From Candidatus Dechloromonas phosphorivorans (GTDB lineage: Bacteria > Pseudomonadota > Gammaproteobacteria > Burkholderiales > Rhodocyclaceae): a stretch of 64,000 bases of DNA. Positions 1 through 7,396 of this stretch are shown here, piece by piece. Made by a program: the position numbers and the translations under genes. Position 1 is the first letter of the stretch. The number at the start of each line of letters is the position of its first letter. Under the pieces are notes generated by a model that saw nothing but the letters and a program-made list of their open reading frames with translations, was not told where the DNA came from and ran no database searches. Where the stretch lies: contig JADKBR010000017.1 of NCBI GenBank assembly GCA_016714975.1, positions 496,001 through 560,000 of the forward strand, in the 5' to 3' direction.

Positions 1-385
1 CCAGCCCCATCGTTACCCGCACGTAGAGTTCGGGACTGACCGAGAGGTAGAAAATCACATTTCTGGCGCATTCGCCGGTGCCTATCCAAGTGCCCAGCGC
101 CTGATAGAAAGCTGCATCCTCCAGACTGCCGGCGAGATAATCGAGGCGCTGGAAAAAGCCTTCCAGACAACTTCCGGCATTGGTGCCGGAGGCCAGCATC
201 TTGCGTACTTGGTCGCGCCAGTCATCCCGTTGATGCGGTGTACGGCCACAACCGAGGATCTTTACGTCGGCAGCCAGGTAGCCCAGGCAGTGCAGTTGGT
301 AGAGAGCAGGCAAGAGCTTGACCGTCGCCAGGTTGCCCGTCGCCCCGAAAATTACGTAGGCATGCGACTCGGTGGCGCAACTCAT
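1..385 (-). CDS. zwf: Glucose-6-phosphate 1-dehydrogenase, N-terminal part (cut by window edge)
   Basis: Reading the minus strand from 385 gives about 128 residues without a stop up to the window edge. The N-terminus carries the NADP-binding Rossmann turn FGATGNLA (residues 13-20), matching the G-A-S/T-G-D/N-L-A motif of glucose-6-phosphate dehydrogenase, followed by KLLPALYQL and later VIFYLSVSPELY, which fits the family's conserved (F)YL(A/S)xxP segment. The enzyme oxidises glucose-6-phosphate to 6-phosphogluconolactone in the cytoplasm, the first step of the oxidative pentose phosphate pathway. Its ATG overlaps the stop of gnd in an ATGA, so the two are translationally coupled with gnd first. 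The C-terminal roughly 360 residues lie outside the window. Confidence 0.93.
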   Translation of the reverse strand, partial: MSCATESHAYVIFGATGNLATVKLLPALYQLHCLGYLAADVKILGCGRTPHQRDDWRDQVRKMLASGTNAGSCLEGFFQRLDYLAGSLEDAAFYQALGTWIGTGECARNVIFYLSVSPELYVRVTMGL

Positions 386-1821
386 GGCAGTTTTTTCTCG
401 ACACCGTCACCTAGCCAGCGGGTATGGAAATACTCTGCCGGGTCGCGATCGATGCGCTGATAGGAATGGGCGCCGAAGAAGTCGCGCTGCGCTTGCAGGA
501 TGTTGGCGGAGCCATTGGCGCAGCGGTAACCATCGTAGAAGGCAATGGCGGAGGCCAGGGCCGGAGCGGCCACGCCACTGCCGACAGCGAGCATCACGGC
601 CTGGCGCCAGCCGGCTTCCGCTGCCTTGATCTCGGCGACGAAGAAGGGATCCTGCAGCAGGCTGGGCGGCACAGGCTGGCGCAAGAAACTGGTCTTGATG
701 TCGTCGAGAAAGCGGCTGCGGATAATGCATCCGGCCCGCCAGAGCAATGCGATGTCCCCGTAGGGCAGCGCCCAGCCCTCGGTTTTGGCGGCGGCCTGCA
801 TCAGCATGAAACCTTGCGCATAGGAGACCAGCTTTGAAGCGTAGAGGGCATCGCGCAGGGCATTGAGGTGTGCCGCACGCCCGGACGTCGGCACCCCCGC
901 CGGGACAGTGCCGAGCAGCGCCGCGGCCGCGACCCGTTCGGCTTTGCGGGCCGACAACATGCGGGCATGGACGGCTTCGCCGATCAGGGTCAGTGGTACG
1001 GCCATGTCGAGCGCATCCTGCGCCGTCCATACCCCCGTGCCTTTTTGTCCGGCCCGGTCGAGAATCTTGTCGACCAACGGGCTGCCGTCGCGGTCGCGCT
1101 GGCGCAGGATGCGGCTGGTGATTTCGATCAGGTAGGACTCGAGGCGGCCAGCATTCCAGGTGGCAAAGGTGTCAGCCATCTCGTCGTGGCTCATGCCGAG
1201 GGCGTGTTGCATCAGATGGCAGACTTCAGCGATCAACTGCATGTCGCCGTATTCGATACCGTTATGGACCATCTTGACGTAGTGGCCGGCACCGCCATCG
1301 CCCAGCCATTGGCAGCAGGGAACGCCGTCAACCTTGGCGGCGATCGCCTGAAACATGTCGCGGATCGTCGGCCACGCCGCTGGCGCACCGCCCGGCATCA
1401 GCGATGGGCCGTGCCGAGCGCCGTCCTCGCCGCCGGAAACACCCATGCCGACAAAGTGGATCCCCTTGATGGCCAGTTCGCGCCAGCGGCGGTTGCTGTC
1501 CTGATAATTCGAGTTGCCTCCATCGATCAGGATATCGCCGGGATCGAGCAGTGGCAGCAGTTGCTCGATCACCGCCTCGACCGCCTTGCCGGCGGTAACC
1601 ATCAGCATGATGACCCGGGGATGGCCAAGCTGGCTGATGAATTGCAGCGGGCTGTCGGCCGCCGTGATAGCCCAGCCCTGGCCATGGGCAGCGATGAATT
1701 CTGTCGTGACGGCGGCCGTGCGGTTGTAAACGCTCAGGCGGAAACCTTTGTCGCGCAGGTTGAGTGCAAGGTTGCTGCCCATTACCCCAAGGCCAATGAT
1801 GCCGATATCAGTTGTGCTCAT
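382..1821 (-). CDS. gnd: 6-phosphogluconate dehydrogenase (decarboxylating)
   Basis: 479 residues, the usual length of the long-chain enzyme. It converts 6-phosphogluconate and NADP+ to ribulose-5-phosphate and CO2. Visible motifs are the dinucleotide fold GLGVMGSNLALN near the N-terminus, ILIDGGNSNY, the signature GVSGGEDGARHGPSLMPGG, the catalytic-lysine region KMVHNGIEYGDMQ, and the C-terminal AIAFYDGYR...NILQAQRDFFGAHSY. The open frame extends eight codons upstream to 1845, but the ATG at 1821 is preceded by a good GGAGAG ribosome site, so that start is preferred. It is followed without a gap by zwf (ATGA overlap), forming an oxidative pentose phosphate unit. Confidence 0.95.
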   Translation of the reverse strand: MSTTDIGIIGLGVMGSNLALNLRDKGFRLSVYNRTAAVTTEFIAAHGQGWAITAADSPLQFISQLGHPRVIMLMVTAGKAVEAVIEQLLPLLDPGDILIDGGNSNYQDSNRRWRELAIKGIHFVGMGVSGGEDGARHGPSLMPGGAPAAWPTIRDMFQAIAAKVDGVPCCQWLGDGGAGHYVKMVHNGIEYGDMQLIAEVCHLMQHALGMSHDEMADTFATWNAGRLESYLIEITSRILRQRDRDGSPLVDKILDRAGQKGTGVWTAQDALDMAVPLTLIGEAVHARMLSARKAERVAAAALLGTVPAGVPTSGRAAHLNALRDALYASKLVSYAQGFMLMQAAAKTEGWALPYGDIALLWRAGCIIRSRFLDDIKTSFLRQPVPPSLLQDPFFVAEIKAAEAGWRQAVMLAVGSGVAAPALASAIAFYDGYRCANGSANILQAQRDFFGAHSYQRIDRDPAEYFHTRWLGDGVEKKLP

Positions 1822-1975
1822 GCCTCTCTCCGGGGTTCGAGCCATTCCTTCATGACTGGAATCGCCCTTTCAGGTTAATTACCCATCAAATGTAGCCCAC
1901 TGTAGCGCACCGCAATGATTGAAAGCATCGAAAATTCCGCATCATTCCGGCGCAGGGGGGCCGAGAATCTAAGCA

Positions 1976-2013
1976 GGGCCAGTCATTCCCGCTTTTGCGG
2001 GAATGACTGGCCC
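1976..2013. repeat. Perfect 17-bp inverted repeat, REP/MITE-like
   Basis: Two perfect 17-bp arms (1976-1992 and 1997-2013) flank a TTTT loop. The core is GTCATTCCCGC / GCGGGAATGAC, the kind of palindrome found in many copies in proteobacterial intergenic spaces. It lies between the 5' end of gnd and the 3' end of the small lipoprotein gene. There is no run of T after either arm, so a classical terminator is unlikely, although it would fold in RNA. Confidence 0.7.
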
Positions 2014-2084
2014 TGAGACTTCCTGAAACTCGCAACTTTGCCGGACGCCGCAGCCTGTGCTCTGGCGACTCTTGAACCTTCCTG

Positions 2085-2276
2085 TCAGTAGCGGTTTGGA
2101 TTGTTCGGACTGCGGTCACGGTTATCCGGAACGCCATCGCGGTCGTGATCGGCGCGATGAGGCGGCGGGCCGCCAGCATCTCCCCTGTGCCCGCTACCAT
2201 CCCGGTACGGGTCGTAAACAACACAGCCGGACAACAGGCTGGTGATGGCGATCAGCAAAACAGCAATTTTTTTCAT
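2085..2276 (-). CDS. Small lipoprotein with acidic Asp-rich C-terminus
   Basis: 63 residues. The N-terminus MKKIAVLLIAITSLLSGC is a lipoprotein signal peptide ending in the lipobox LSGC (Cys18). The mature part is short, Gly/Pro/His/Asp rich, and ends with DRDGVPDNRDRSPNNPNRY, which resembles a single calcium-binding thrombospondin-type-3-like loop (DxDxxPD). The protein should be anchored in the outer membrane facing the periplasm. Function is not recognised. It stands alone, divergent from nothing obvious. Confidence 0.75.
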   Translation of the reverse strand: MKKIAVLLIAITSLLSGCVVYDPYRDGSGHRGDAGGPPPHRADHDRDGVPDNRDRSPNNPNRY

Positions 2277-2338
2277 GTCACACCTCAGTATCGAAAGTTA
2301 AGAAGCTGGTTCCCCGCCGCGGCAGGGTGATGCCCCGG

Positions 2339-2797
2339 TCAGTTGGCTAGCCGCATCGGCTTGCCGAGCAATTGCGCACGGATTTCACCGTCCGGGTGTT
2401 GGGCGCTGTGCACATTCACGTAGAGGTTGCCGGTCGCGTAACTCTTGTATTGCGCTTCGCTCAGCCTGGCGCCGGCAGGAACGGCATAGCTGCCGTCCGG
2501 AGACTTGCTCAAGGTGATGATCGGCGGCCCGTTTTTCCCGACGGCAGCCTCATGAATGTGGGCCATGGTCGGGACCATCCCGGAAATCTTGATGCTGCCA
2601 CTCACGGCACGGTCAGGTAATACGGCGAATTGCCCCGTTGCTGTGGCGGAGCTGACCACCGGGGGCACCTCGGCGGCGCCGTTGAGGGAGATCGAGATCG
2701 GCTGTTCGGCCCTGAGGCTGGCCGAGACCAGAAGGAGCAGGAGAAGCGGAGCAGCGCGACCAAGCAGGCGGCGTGGAGAGTTTGATGTGTTCATCAT
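2339..2797 (-). CDS. CHRD-domain secreted protein
   Basis: About 152 residues from the ATGATG at 2797/2794, which follows an AAGGA ribosome site; the open frame extends further upstream but lacks signal-peptide character there. A signal peptide (PRRLLGRAAPLLLLLLVSASLRA) precedes a CHRD domain with the hallmarks LNGAAEVPPV, AHIHEA, NGPPII and the C-terminal LYVNVHSAQHPDGEIRAQL. CHRD domains occur in chordin and in many small bacterial exported proteins of unknown biochemical role. It is divergent from an FMN reductase gene, and each side has its own copy of the recurrent TGTGTG..GGCG motif (minus-strand copy at 2894-2913). Confidence 0.85.
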   Translation of the reverse strand: MMNTSNSPRRLLGRAAPLLLLLLVSASLRAEQPISISLNGAAEVPPVVSSATATGQFAVLPDRAVSGSIKISGMVPTMAHIHEAAVGKNGPPIITLSKSPDGSYAVPAGARLSEAQYKSYATGNLYVNVHSAQHPDGEIRAQLLGKPMRLAN

Positions 2798-2893
2798 GCT
2801 TGATTCCTTGGCTGACGATAGGGGTGACATAACGGGCGCAGTGTCGAACCGACACGCGGGGCGAGCCCTCACGTTGCGCCGCGAACGGGCCCG

Positions 2894-2913
2894 GTTCAGT
2901 TCGCCAACACACA
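2894..2913 (-). promoter_or_regulatory. Recurrent stress-motif copy (toward CHRD gene)
   Basis: Minus-strand sequence TGTGTGTTGGCGAACTGAAC, about 100 bp upstream of the CHRD gene start. It is one of eight matches to the recurrent motif described in the findings, and it forms an imperfect inverted pair with the plus-strand copy at 2933-2952 (14-bp arms cgccaRcacacata, one mismatch). Confidence 0.6.
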
Positions 2914-2932
2914 TATATCGGGGATTTTTCTA

Positions 2933-2952
2933 TGTGTGCTGGCGCACTGCGG
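2933..2952 (+). promoter_or_regulatory. Recurrent stress-motif copy (toward FMN reductase gene)
   Basis: Plus-strand sequence TGTGTGCTGGCGCACTGCGG, ending about 55 bp before the FMN reductase ATG at 3006. It pairs with the minus-strand copy just upstream, so the divergent intergenic region is organised symmetrically. Confidence 0.6.
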
Positions 2953-3005
2953 CCGGAGTTTCGCGCTGGCATCCTATCTCGAACTTGAACAGGGAATCAG
3001 CAAGA

Positions 3006-3590
3006 ATGGGCGAGATAAAGATTCTGGGCATCCTCGGCTGCGAGCGCCAAGGCTCGTACAGCCGCTTCGCCCTTCATGCGGCACGGGAACTGCTGCCGCA
3101 CGGGACGGCGCTTGAGTTGATCGACCTGAATGGCATTCCATTCTTCGACCGCCGGCGGGCGCTGTCGCCCCCGCCAGCCGTCGTGGAATTCCGGCGTCGG
3201 GTTCTTGACTCGGATGCCATTCTATTTGCCACGCCGGAGTGCATCCATTCGGTTCCTGGCAAGCTGAAAAGCGCCATTGATTGGGCTTCTTCACCCGCCG
3301 GCGAGAGCCCTTGGCTGGACAAGCCGACAGCAGTGATGAGCGCCTCGGATGGCAGGCTGATAAAGGCTCGCGCCCAGCACCACCTGAAGGAAGTCATGGC
3401 CACGCTCAAGATGCAGACGGTCGATCACCCTGGCATGACTGATTGCGATGCCGGACGGCATTTCAGTGACGAAGGCAAGCTGCACCATGAGTCAGCCCGA
3501 TGCTTCATTCAGGAACTCTTGGCTGCCTTGGTCAGTTTGGTCAAAGTCAACCGTGCTGCTACAGGGTACATTGTCAGGAAGGCCGCATGA
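3006..3590 (+). CDS. NADPH-dependent FMN reductase family protein
   Basis: 194 residues from ATG 3006 (MGEIKILGILG); the frame is open further upstream but only this start begins the flavodoxin-like fold, with AGGGAA nearby as ribosome site. The N-terminal beta-strand and phosphate loop (ILGILGCERQGSYSR) resembles the G-S-x-R-x-x-S loop of NADPH-dependent FMN reductases, followed by LIDLNGIPFFD, ILFATPECIHSVPGKLKSAIDWAS (the family's PxYxxSxPGxLKNAIDW element) and a C-terminal helix. It likely reduces FMN or quinones in the cytoplasm. Its stop overlaps the start of a 67-residue ORF (ATGA). Confidence 0.88.
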   Translation: MGEIKILGILGCERQGSYSRFALHAARELLPHGTALELIDLNGIPFFDRRRALSPPPAVVEFRRRVLDSDAILFATPECIHSVPGKLKSAIDWASSPAGESPWLDKPTAVMSASDGRLIKARAQHHLKEVMATLKMQTVDHPGMTDCDAGRHFSDEGKLHHESARCFIQELLAALVSLVKVNRAATGYIVRKAA

Positions 3591-3790
3591 AAAAGGAAGA
3601 AACGCCGCGTCGCAAGTTCGTCTTGCGTGCCGCAACCGAGAATGGCTGCCCTTCATGGTCACCGAACAGGCGCTCCGGGGAAGATTCGCCGCCTGGAATT
3701 TCAGCGACAGGCACCGATCCGGCTAGTGCGCCGGACGCCGTTGCCAATCCGCTGGTTACGGCGCCGGCTGGTTCCGAAGCTGAGCGTTGA
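3587..3790 (+). CDS. Hypothetical 67-residue protein
   Basis: The ATG overlaps the stop of the FMN reductase gene (ATGA at 3587-3590) and CAGGAAGG lies just upstream, arguing for translation. The product starts MKKEETPRRKFVLRAATENG and is Pro/Ala/Ser rich towards its end, with no recognisable domain, signal peptide or membrane segment. It could be a real small coupled gene or a chance reading frame. Confidence 0.4.
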   Translation: MKKEETPRRKFVLRAATENGCPSWSPNRRSGEDSPPGISATGTDPASAPDAVANPLVTAPAGSEAER

Positions 3791-3862
3791 GTCCGCCTTA
3801 CCGGCCACTAACGAAAGGCTGGAGCGGGCGAGGCAACATCGCGCAAGTGCGACATTTCGCAA

Positions 3863-4870
3863 ATGAGAATGCGAATACGCAGATCTCCATTGACCAGGAT
3901 CTTTCAGCGCAACCTGGCGACACTCACCCGCAGCGCCGTGAAAACCGGCACGCGAGCCCTCAAGCGCACACTAAAATCGGCTGTCGTCAAAGCTGCGCCG
4001 CCACCGGGCGCGGGAGCCTGGAGCCTCGGCATCGCGGTGGGTGCGACAGGTGCTCGACGCTTCAGGCTCTACCGGCCGCCTGACCTCAAGTTCGGCGAGC
4101 GCCTGCCACTGATCGTGATGCTGCACGGTTGCGGGCAGGATGCGAACGCCTTCGCGACGAGCACGCGCATGAACCGCATCGCCATGCGCGAACGATTTAT
4201 CGTGCTCTACCCTGAACAGGACCGCCTGGCGAACCCCCAAGGTTGCTGGAACTGGTTCGACACGTCATCCGGCCGCGCATATCGCGAAGCGGCACTGATC
4301 ATGAAGGCGATCGACCAAGCGTGCCTGCTGTATCAGGTCGATAGTACGCGCGTAGCGATTGCCGGGCTGTCGGCGGGGGCCAGCATGGCGGCGTTGCTGG
4401 TCACGCGGCACCCCGATCGCTTCAAGGCCGTGGTGATGCATTCGGGCATCCCGCCGGGCACCGCTCATTCGACGCTGTCGGCCATGGGGGCGATGCACGG
4501 CCATCGCGCCACGCTGCCGCTGGTGGCCACGCCGCTCACGATGGCGACGTCCTGGCCACCGTTGCTGGTGATCCACGGCGAGGCCGACGGACTGGTATCG
4601 CCGCACAACGGCCGGGTTGCGGTGCAACTGTGGGCCGATGCGGCGGGTGCCCAAGCCGGCACGCCGCGCAATGTGCAGCGGGGCCAGCGCTACCCGATGT
4701 CGGTGACGGACTTCAAGCACAAGGGCAGAACGGTCGCGACGCTGGTTGCGGTGAGCCGACTGGCGCATGCATGGAGCGGCGGCGCCGCGAACAAGCCGTA
4801 CAGCGATGGGAACGGGCCCGACGCATCGCGCATGGTCTGGGCCTTTGCGGCCAGACAGTTCAGTGCGTGA
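3863..4870 (+). CDS. PHB-depolymerase-family esterase
   Basis: 335 residues, alpha/beta-hydrolase of the extracellular poly(3-hydroxybutyrate) depolymerase / feruloyl-esterase-like family. Visible are the oxyanion-hole motif MLHGCGQ (about 87-92), the lipase box GLSAG with nucleophile Ser170, the Cys/Trp-rich segment PQGCWNWFD (about 125-133), and a late VIHGEADGLVSP that should hold the catalytic Asp. The N-terminal 40 residues are very Arg/Lys/Thr-rich (MRMRIRRSPLTRIFQRNL) rather than a clean signal peptide, so export is uncertain. Substrate may be PHB oligomers or another ester. It stands alone. Confidence 0.85.
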   Translation: MRMRIRRSPLTRIFQRNLATLTRSAVKTGTRALKRTLKSAVVKAAPPPGAGAWSLGIAVGATGARRFRLYRPPDLKFGERLPLIVMLHGCGQDANAFATSTRMNRIAMRERFIVLYPEQDRLANPQGCWNWFDTSSGRAYREAALIMKAIDQACLLYQVDSTRVAIAGLSAGASMAALLVTRHPDRFKAVVMHSGIPPGTAHSTLSAMGAMHGHRATLPLVATPLTMATSWPPLLVIHGEADGLVSPHNGRVAVQLWADAAGAQAGTPRNVQRGQRYPMSVTDFKHKGRTVATLVAVSRLAHAWSGGAANKPYSDGNGPDASRMVWAFAARQFSA

Positions 4871-4892
4871 GGCGCCTCGATAGGTTCCTGCC

Positions 4893-4912
4893 TGTGTGGG
4901 CCAGCGAACAGA
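4893..4912 (+). promoter_or_regulatory. Recurrent stress-motif copy upstream of PRC-barrel gene
   Basis: TGTGTGGGCCAGCGAACAGA on the plus strand, ending about 96 bp before the PRC-barrel gene start at 5009. It matches the right half of the motif (CCAGCGNACNGA) exactly. Confidence 0.55.
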
Positions 4913-5008
4913 CGATGGGTGGGTAGATCCCTAAATTCAACGCAGGGTGACCGTTGGGCGGCATGTCGTTCCGGTGTATTACCTGACCACTATTGACTGG
5001 AGATGGAC

Positions 5009-5452
5009 ATGAACTTCGAAGAACGGGATTTATACGGAATGTACAAGGTGTCAACAACGAGCGCTTCGGGCCCCGATGCCAGCCACGGCCCCGGGCCGAA
5101 TCTGATGGGTGCCGATACGCTTGTCGGCAACGATGTCTACAACAAGGACTCCGTGGATATCGGCGACATCAAGGAGATCATGATCAACATGAACACCGGA
5201 CGGGTGAGTTACGCCGTGCTGTCGTTTGGTGGCTTCCTGGGCATGGGCGAGAAACTCTTCGCCGTGCCATGGGAGGCTCTGAAGCTGGACACGACGAACA
5301 AGCGCTTCGAGCTCGATGTCAACAAGGAGCGTCTCGAGGGAGCCCCCGGCTTCGACAAGAACCACTGGCCCGACATGGCCGACAAGACTTGGGAAGCAGG
5401 CATCCATGCCTATTACGGCACGCAGCCGTACAGCGAGCCACCGCGCGTCTGA
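5009..5452 (+). CDS. PRC-barrel domain protein
   Basis: 147 residues from ATG 5009, which has GGAG six bases upstream (an ATG at 5003 overlaps that ribosome site). The central part, LVGNDVYNKDSVDIGDIKEIMINMNTGRVSYAVLSFGGFLGMGEKLFAVPW, split here as family elements, is a PRC-barrel (photosynthetic reaction-centre H-subunit-like) domain covering roughly residues 30-105. Such soluble PRC-barrel proteins are commonly stress- or osmotically induced; molecular role is unknown. It precedes cbpA by 63 bp and may share its transcript. Confidence 0.88.
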   Translation: MNFEERDLYGMYKVSTTSASGPDASHGPGPNLMGADTLVGNDVYNKDSVDIGDIKEIMINMNTGRVSYAVLSFGGFLGMGEKLFAVPWEALKLDTTNKRFELDVNKERLEGAPGFDKNHWPDMADKTWEAGIHAYYGTQPYSEPPRV

Positions 5453-5515
5453 GTCTGGCGGCCGGGTTTCCGGCCGTTGAGTGTGGTCGAATCGAACCCT
5501 GAGGACAGGCGATAG

Positions 5516-6463
5516 ATGGAGTTCAAGGACTACTACCAGATCATGGGGGTAGCGCGCGACGCGACGCAGGACGAGATCAAGCGTGCCTATCGCCAACTGG
5601 CCCGCAAATACCATCCCGATGTCAGCAAGGATCCCGCGGCCGAAGTCCGCTTCAAGGAACTCGGCGAGGCTTATGCGGTACTCAAGGATCTGGAGAAGCG
5701 TGCCGCCTACGACCAGTTGGGCAGCAACTGGAAAGCGGGGCAGGATTTCCGTCCGCCGCCGGACTGGAACGCCGGCTTCGAGTTCTCCGGCGATGGCTCG
5801 CAGGGTGCCGCGGCGGGAGATTTCAGCGACTTCTTCGAATCACTGTATGGGCGCGGTTTCACCGGGGGTGGCCGGGCCCGTCCGGACTTTCATGCGCGGG
5901 GCGAAGACCATCACGCCCGGGTCATGATCGATCTGGAAGATGCCTACAACGGCGCCACCCGCGTCATCACGCTGCGCACGCCCGAGGTGGATGCCCACGG
6001 CCAGGTGTCGCTGCGCGCCCACCAGCTCAATGTGACGATTCCGCGCGGGGTCCGCGCCGGGCAGCATATCCGCCTGGCCGGGCAGGGCGCACCGGGGATC
6101 GGGCAAGGCAAGGCGGGCGACCTCTATCTGGAGGTCGGTTTCAATCCGCATGCGCATTTCCGGGTCGAGCAGCGCGATGTCTATCTCGACCTGCCGCTGG
6201 CCCCCTGGGAAGCCGCGCTGGGCGCCACGGTCACGGTGCCGACACCGGGTGCTGCGGTCGACCTCAAGATTCCGCCCAATTCCATGGCTGGCGGCAAGCT
6301 GCGCCTGAAGGGCCGCGGCATCCCCGGCACCACGCCGGGCGATTTTTACGTCGTCCTCCAGATCGCCCTGCCAGCGGCCGGGTCTGAAGCGGAAAAGGCC
6401 TTCTACGCCACCATGGCCGAGCAGTTCACATCCTTCAAGCCGCGCGCCAGACTGGGAGCCTGA
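5516..6463 (+). CDS. cbpA: Curved DNA-binding protein, DnaJ-type co-chaperone
   Basis: 315 residues, the standard CbpA length. An N-terminal J-domain (about 4-70) contains the invariant HPD at 33-35 (KYHPDVSKD); a Gly/Phe-rich linker (about 75-130, PDWNAGFEFSGDG...FTGGGRARPDF) follows; the two DnaJ C-terminal substrate-binding domains come next, without the zinc-finger of DnaJ. CbpA is a DnaK co-chaperone and nucleoid-associated DNA-binding protein of starved or stressed cells. cbpM follows after two bases, the known modulator pairing. Confidence 0.95.
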   Translation: MEFKDYYQIMGVARDATQDEIKRAYRQLARKYHPDVSKDPAAEVRFKELGEAYAVLKDLEKRAAYDQLGSNWKAGQDFRPPPDWNAGFEFSGDGSQGAAAGDFSDFFESLYGRGFTGGGRARPDFHARGEDHHARVMIDLEDAYNGATRVITLRTPEVDAHGQVSLRAHQLNVTIPRGVRAGQHIRLAGQGAPGIGQGKAGDLYLEVGFNPHAHFRVEQRDVYLDLPLAPWEAALGATVTVPTPGAAVDLKIPPNSMAGGKLRLKGRGIPGTTPGDFYVVLQIALPAAGSEAEKAFYATMAEQFTSFKPRARLGA

Positions 6464-6465
6464 GC

Positions 6466-6786
6466 ATGGAAAACGACAAAATGCTGCCGCAACCGAGCGC
6501 GATCATCCTCGAAGAACAGACCGGGCTGACGCTGACCGAGGTCTGCCAGGCCTGCGCGGTGCGCGTCGAGTACATCGTCGAACTGGTCGACGAGGGCGTG
6601 CTGAACCCGCTTGGCCGGGAACCGCATCGCTGGCGTTTCACCGGCACCCACCTGCGCCGCGCCACGGTCGCCCTGCGCCTGCAGCGCGATCTCGGCGTCA
6701 ATCTGGCCGGTGCTGCGCTGGCCCTGCAGTTGCTGGACGAAGTCGAAGCCCTGCAGGCCCGGCTTCTGGCCATGGGCAGGAATTGA
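6466..6786 (+). CDS. cbpM: Chaperone modulatory protein CbpM
   Basis: 106 residues, MerR-like winged-helix fold typical of CbpM: LTEVCQACAVRVEYIVELVDEGVL followed by RWRFTGTHLRRATVALRLQRDLGVNLAGAALALQLLDEVE. CbpM binds the J-domain of CbpA and blocks its co-chaperone and DNA-binding activities. It starts two bases after the cbpA stop, so the two are an operon. Confidence 0.93.
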   Translation: MENDKMLPQPSAIILEEQTGLTLTEVCQACAVRVEYIVELVDEGVLNPLGREPHRWRFTGTHLRRATVALRLQRDLGVNLAGAALALQLLDEVEALQARLLAMGRN

Positions 6787-6840
6787 CCAGCTAGCCGATG
6801 GGCGAACTGACTGCGAAATACTTAAATGAGGAGTCGAATC

Positions 6841-7389
6841 ATGGAATGGCGCAATACAAACGACCGTTATGGATCGTTATCCGTAGGGCTCCATTGGCTG
6901 ATGTTCCTGCAACTCGTCGCGGTCTATGCCTGCATCGATCTGCGTGAATTCTTTCCCAAGGGTAGCGATCTGCGCGAGGGCTTGAAAGTCTGGCACTTCA
7001 TGTTGGGCCTGTCGGTTTTCCTGCTGGTCTGGATTCGCCTTGTTGTCCATATGACGGGGCCTGTACCCAACATCGTGCCAGCCCCGCCGGCCTGGCAAAG
7101 CGCGCTGGGCAAGCTGGTGCATGTCGCGCTATACGGGTTAATGATTGCCTTGCCGGTGCTGGGGTGGCTGATACTAGGGGCCGAAGGCAAGGTGACCCCG
7201 TTTTTCGGTTTGCAACTGCCGGCGCTGGTTGCCGAAGACAAGAATCTGGCTGAATGGCTCAAGGAAATCCATGAAACCGGCGGGACGATAGGGTATTTCG
7301 TCATTGGCCTGCACGCCCTGGCCGCCCTGTTTCACCATTATGTACAGCGGGACAACACGCTGAGCCGGATCTTGTTGACACGTACATGA
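6841..7389 (+). CDS. Cytochrome b561
   Basis: 182 residues from ATG 6841 (GAGGAG ribosome site; the frame begins five codons earlier). Four transmembrane helices are visible (about LHWLMFLQLVAVYACI, WHFMLGLSVFLLVWIRLVV, HVALYGLMIALPVLGWLIL, IGYFVIGLHALAALFHHYV). Each pair brings the b-type heme histidines expected of bacterial YodB/CybB proteins (His in helix 1, the WH of helix 2, HVALYG, and GLHALAALFHH). The family passes electrons between membrane quinones and, for some members, superoxide. It lies 7 bp upstream of the phosphoketolase gene. Confidence 0.9.
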   Translation: MEWRNTNDRYGSLSVGLHWLMFLQLVAVYACIDLREFFPKGSDLREGLKVWHFMLGLSVFLLVWIRLVVHMTGPVPNIVPAPPAWQSALGKLVHVALYGLMIALPVLGWLILGAEGKVTPFFGLQLPALVAEDKNLAEWLKEIHETGGTIGYFVIGLHALAALFHHYVQRDNTLSRILLTRT

Positions 7390-7396
7390 GTAATTC

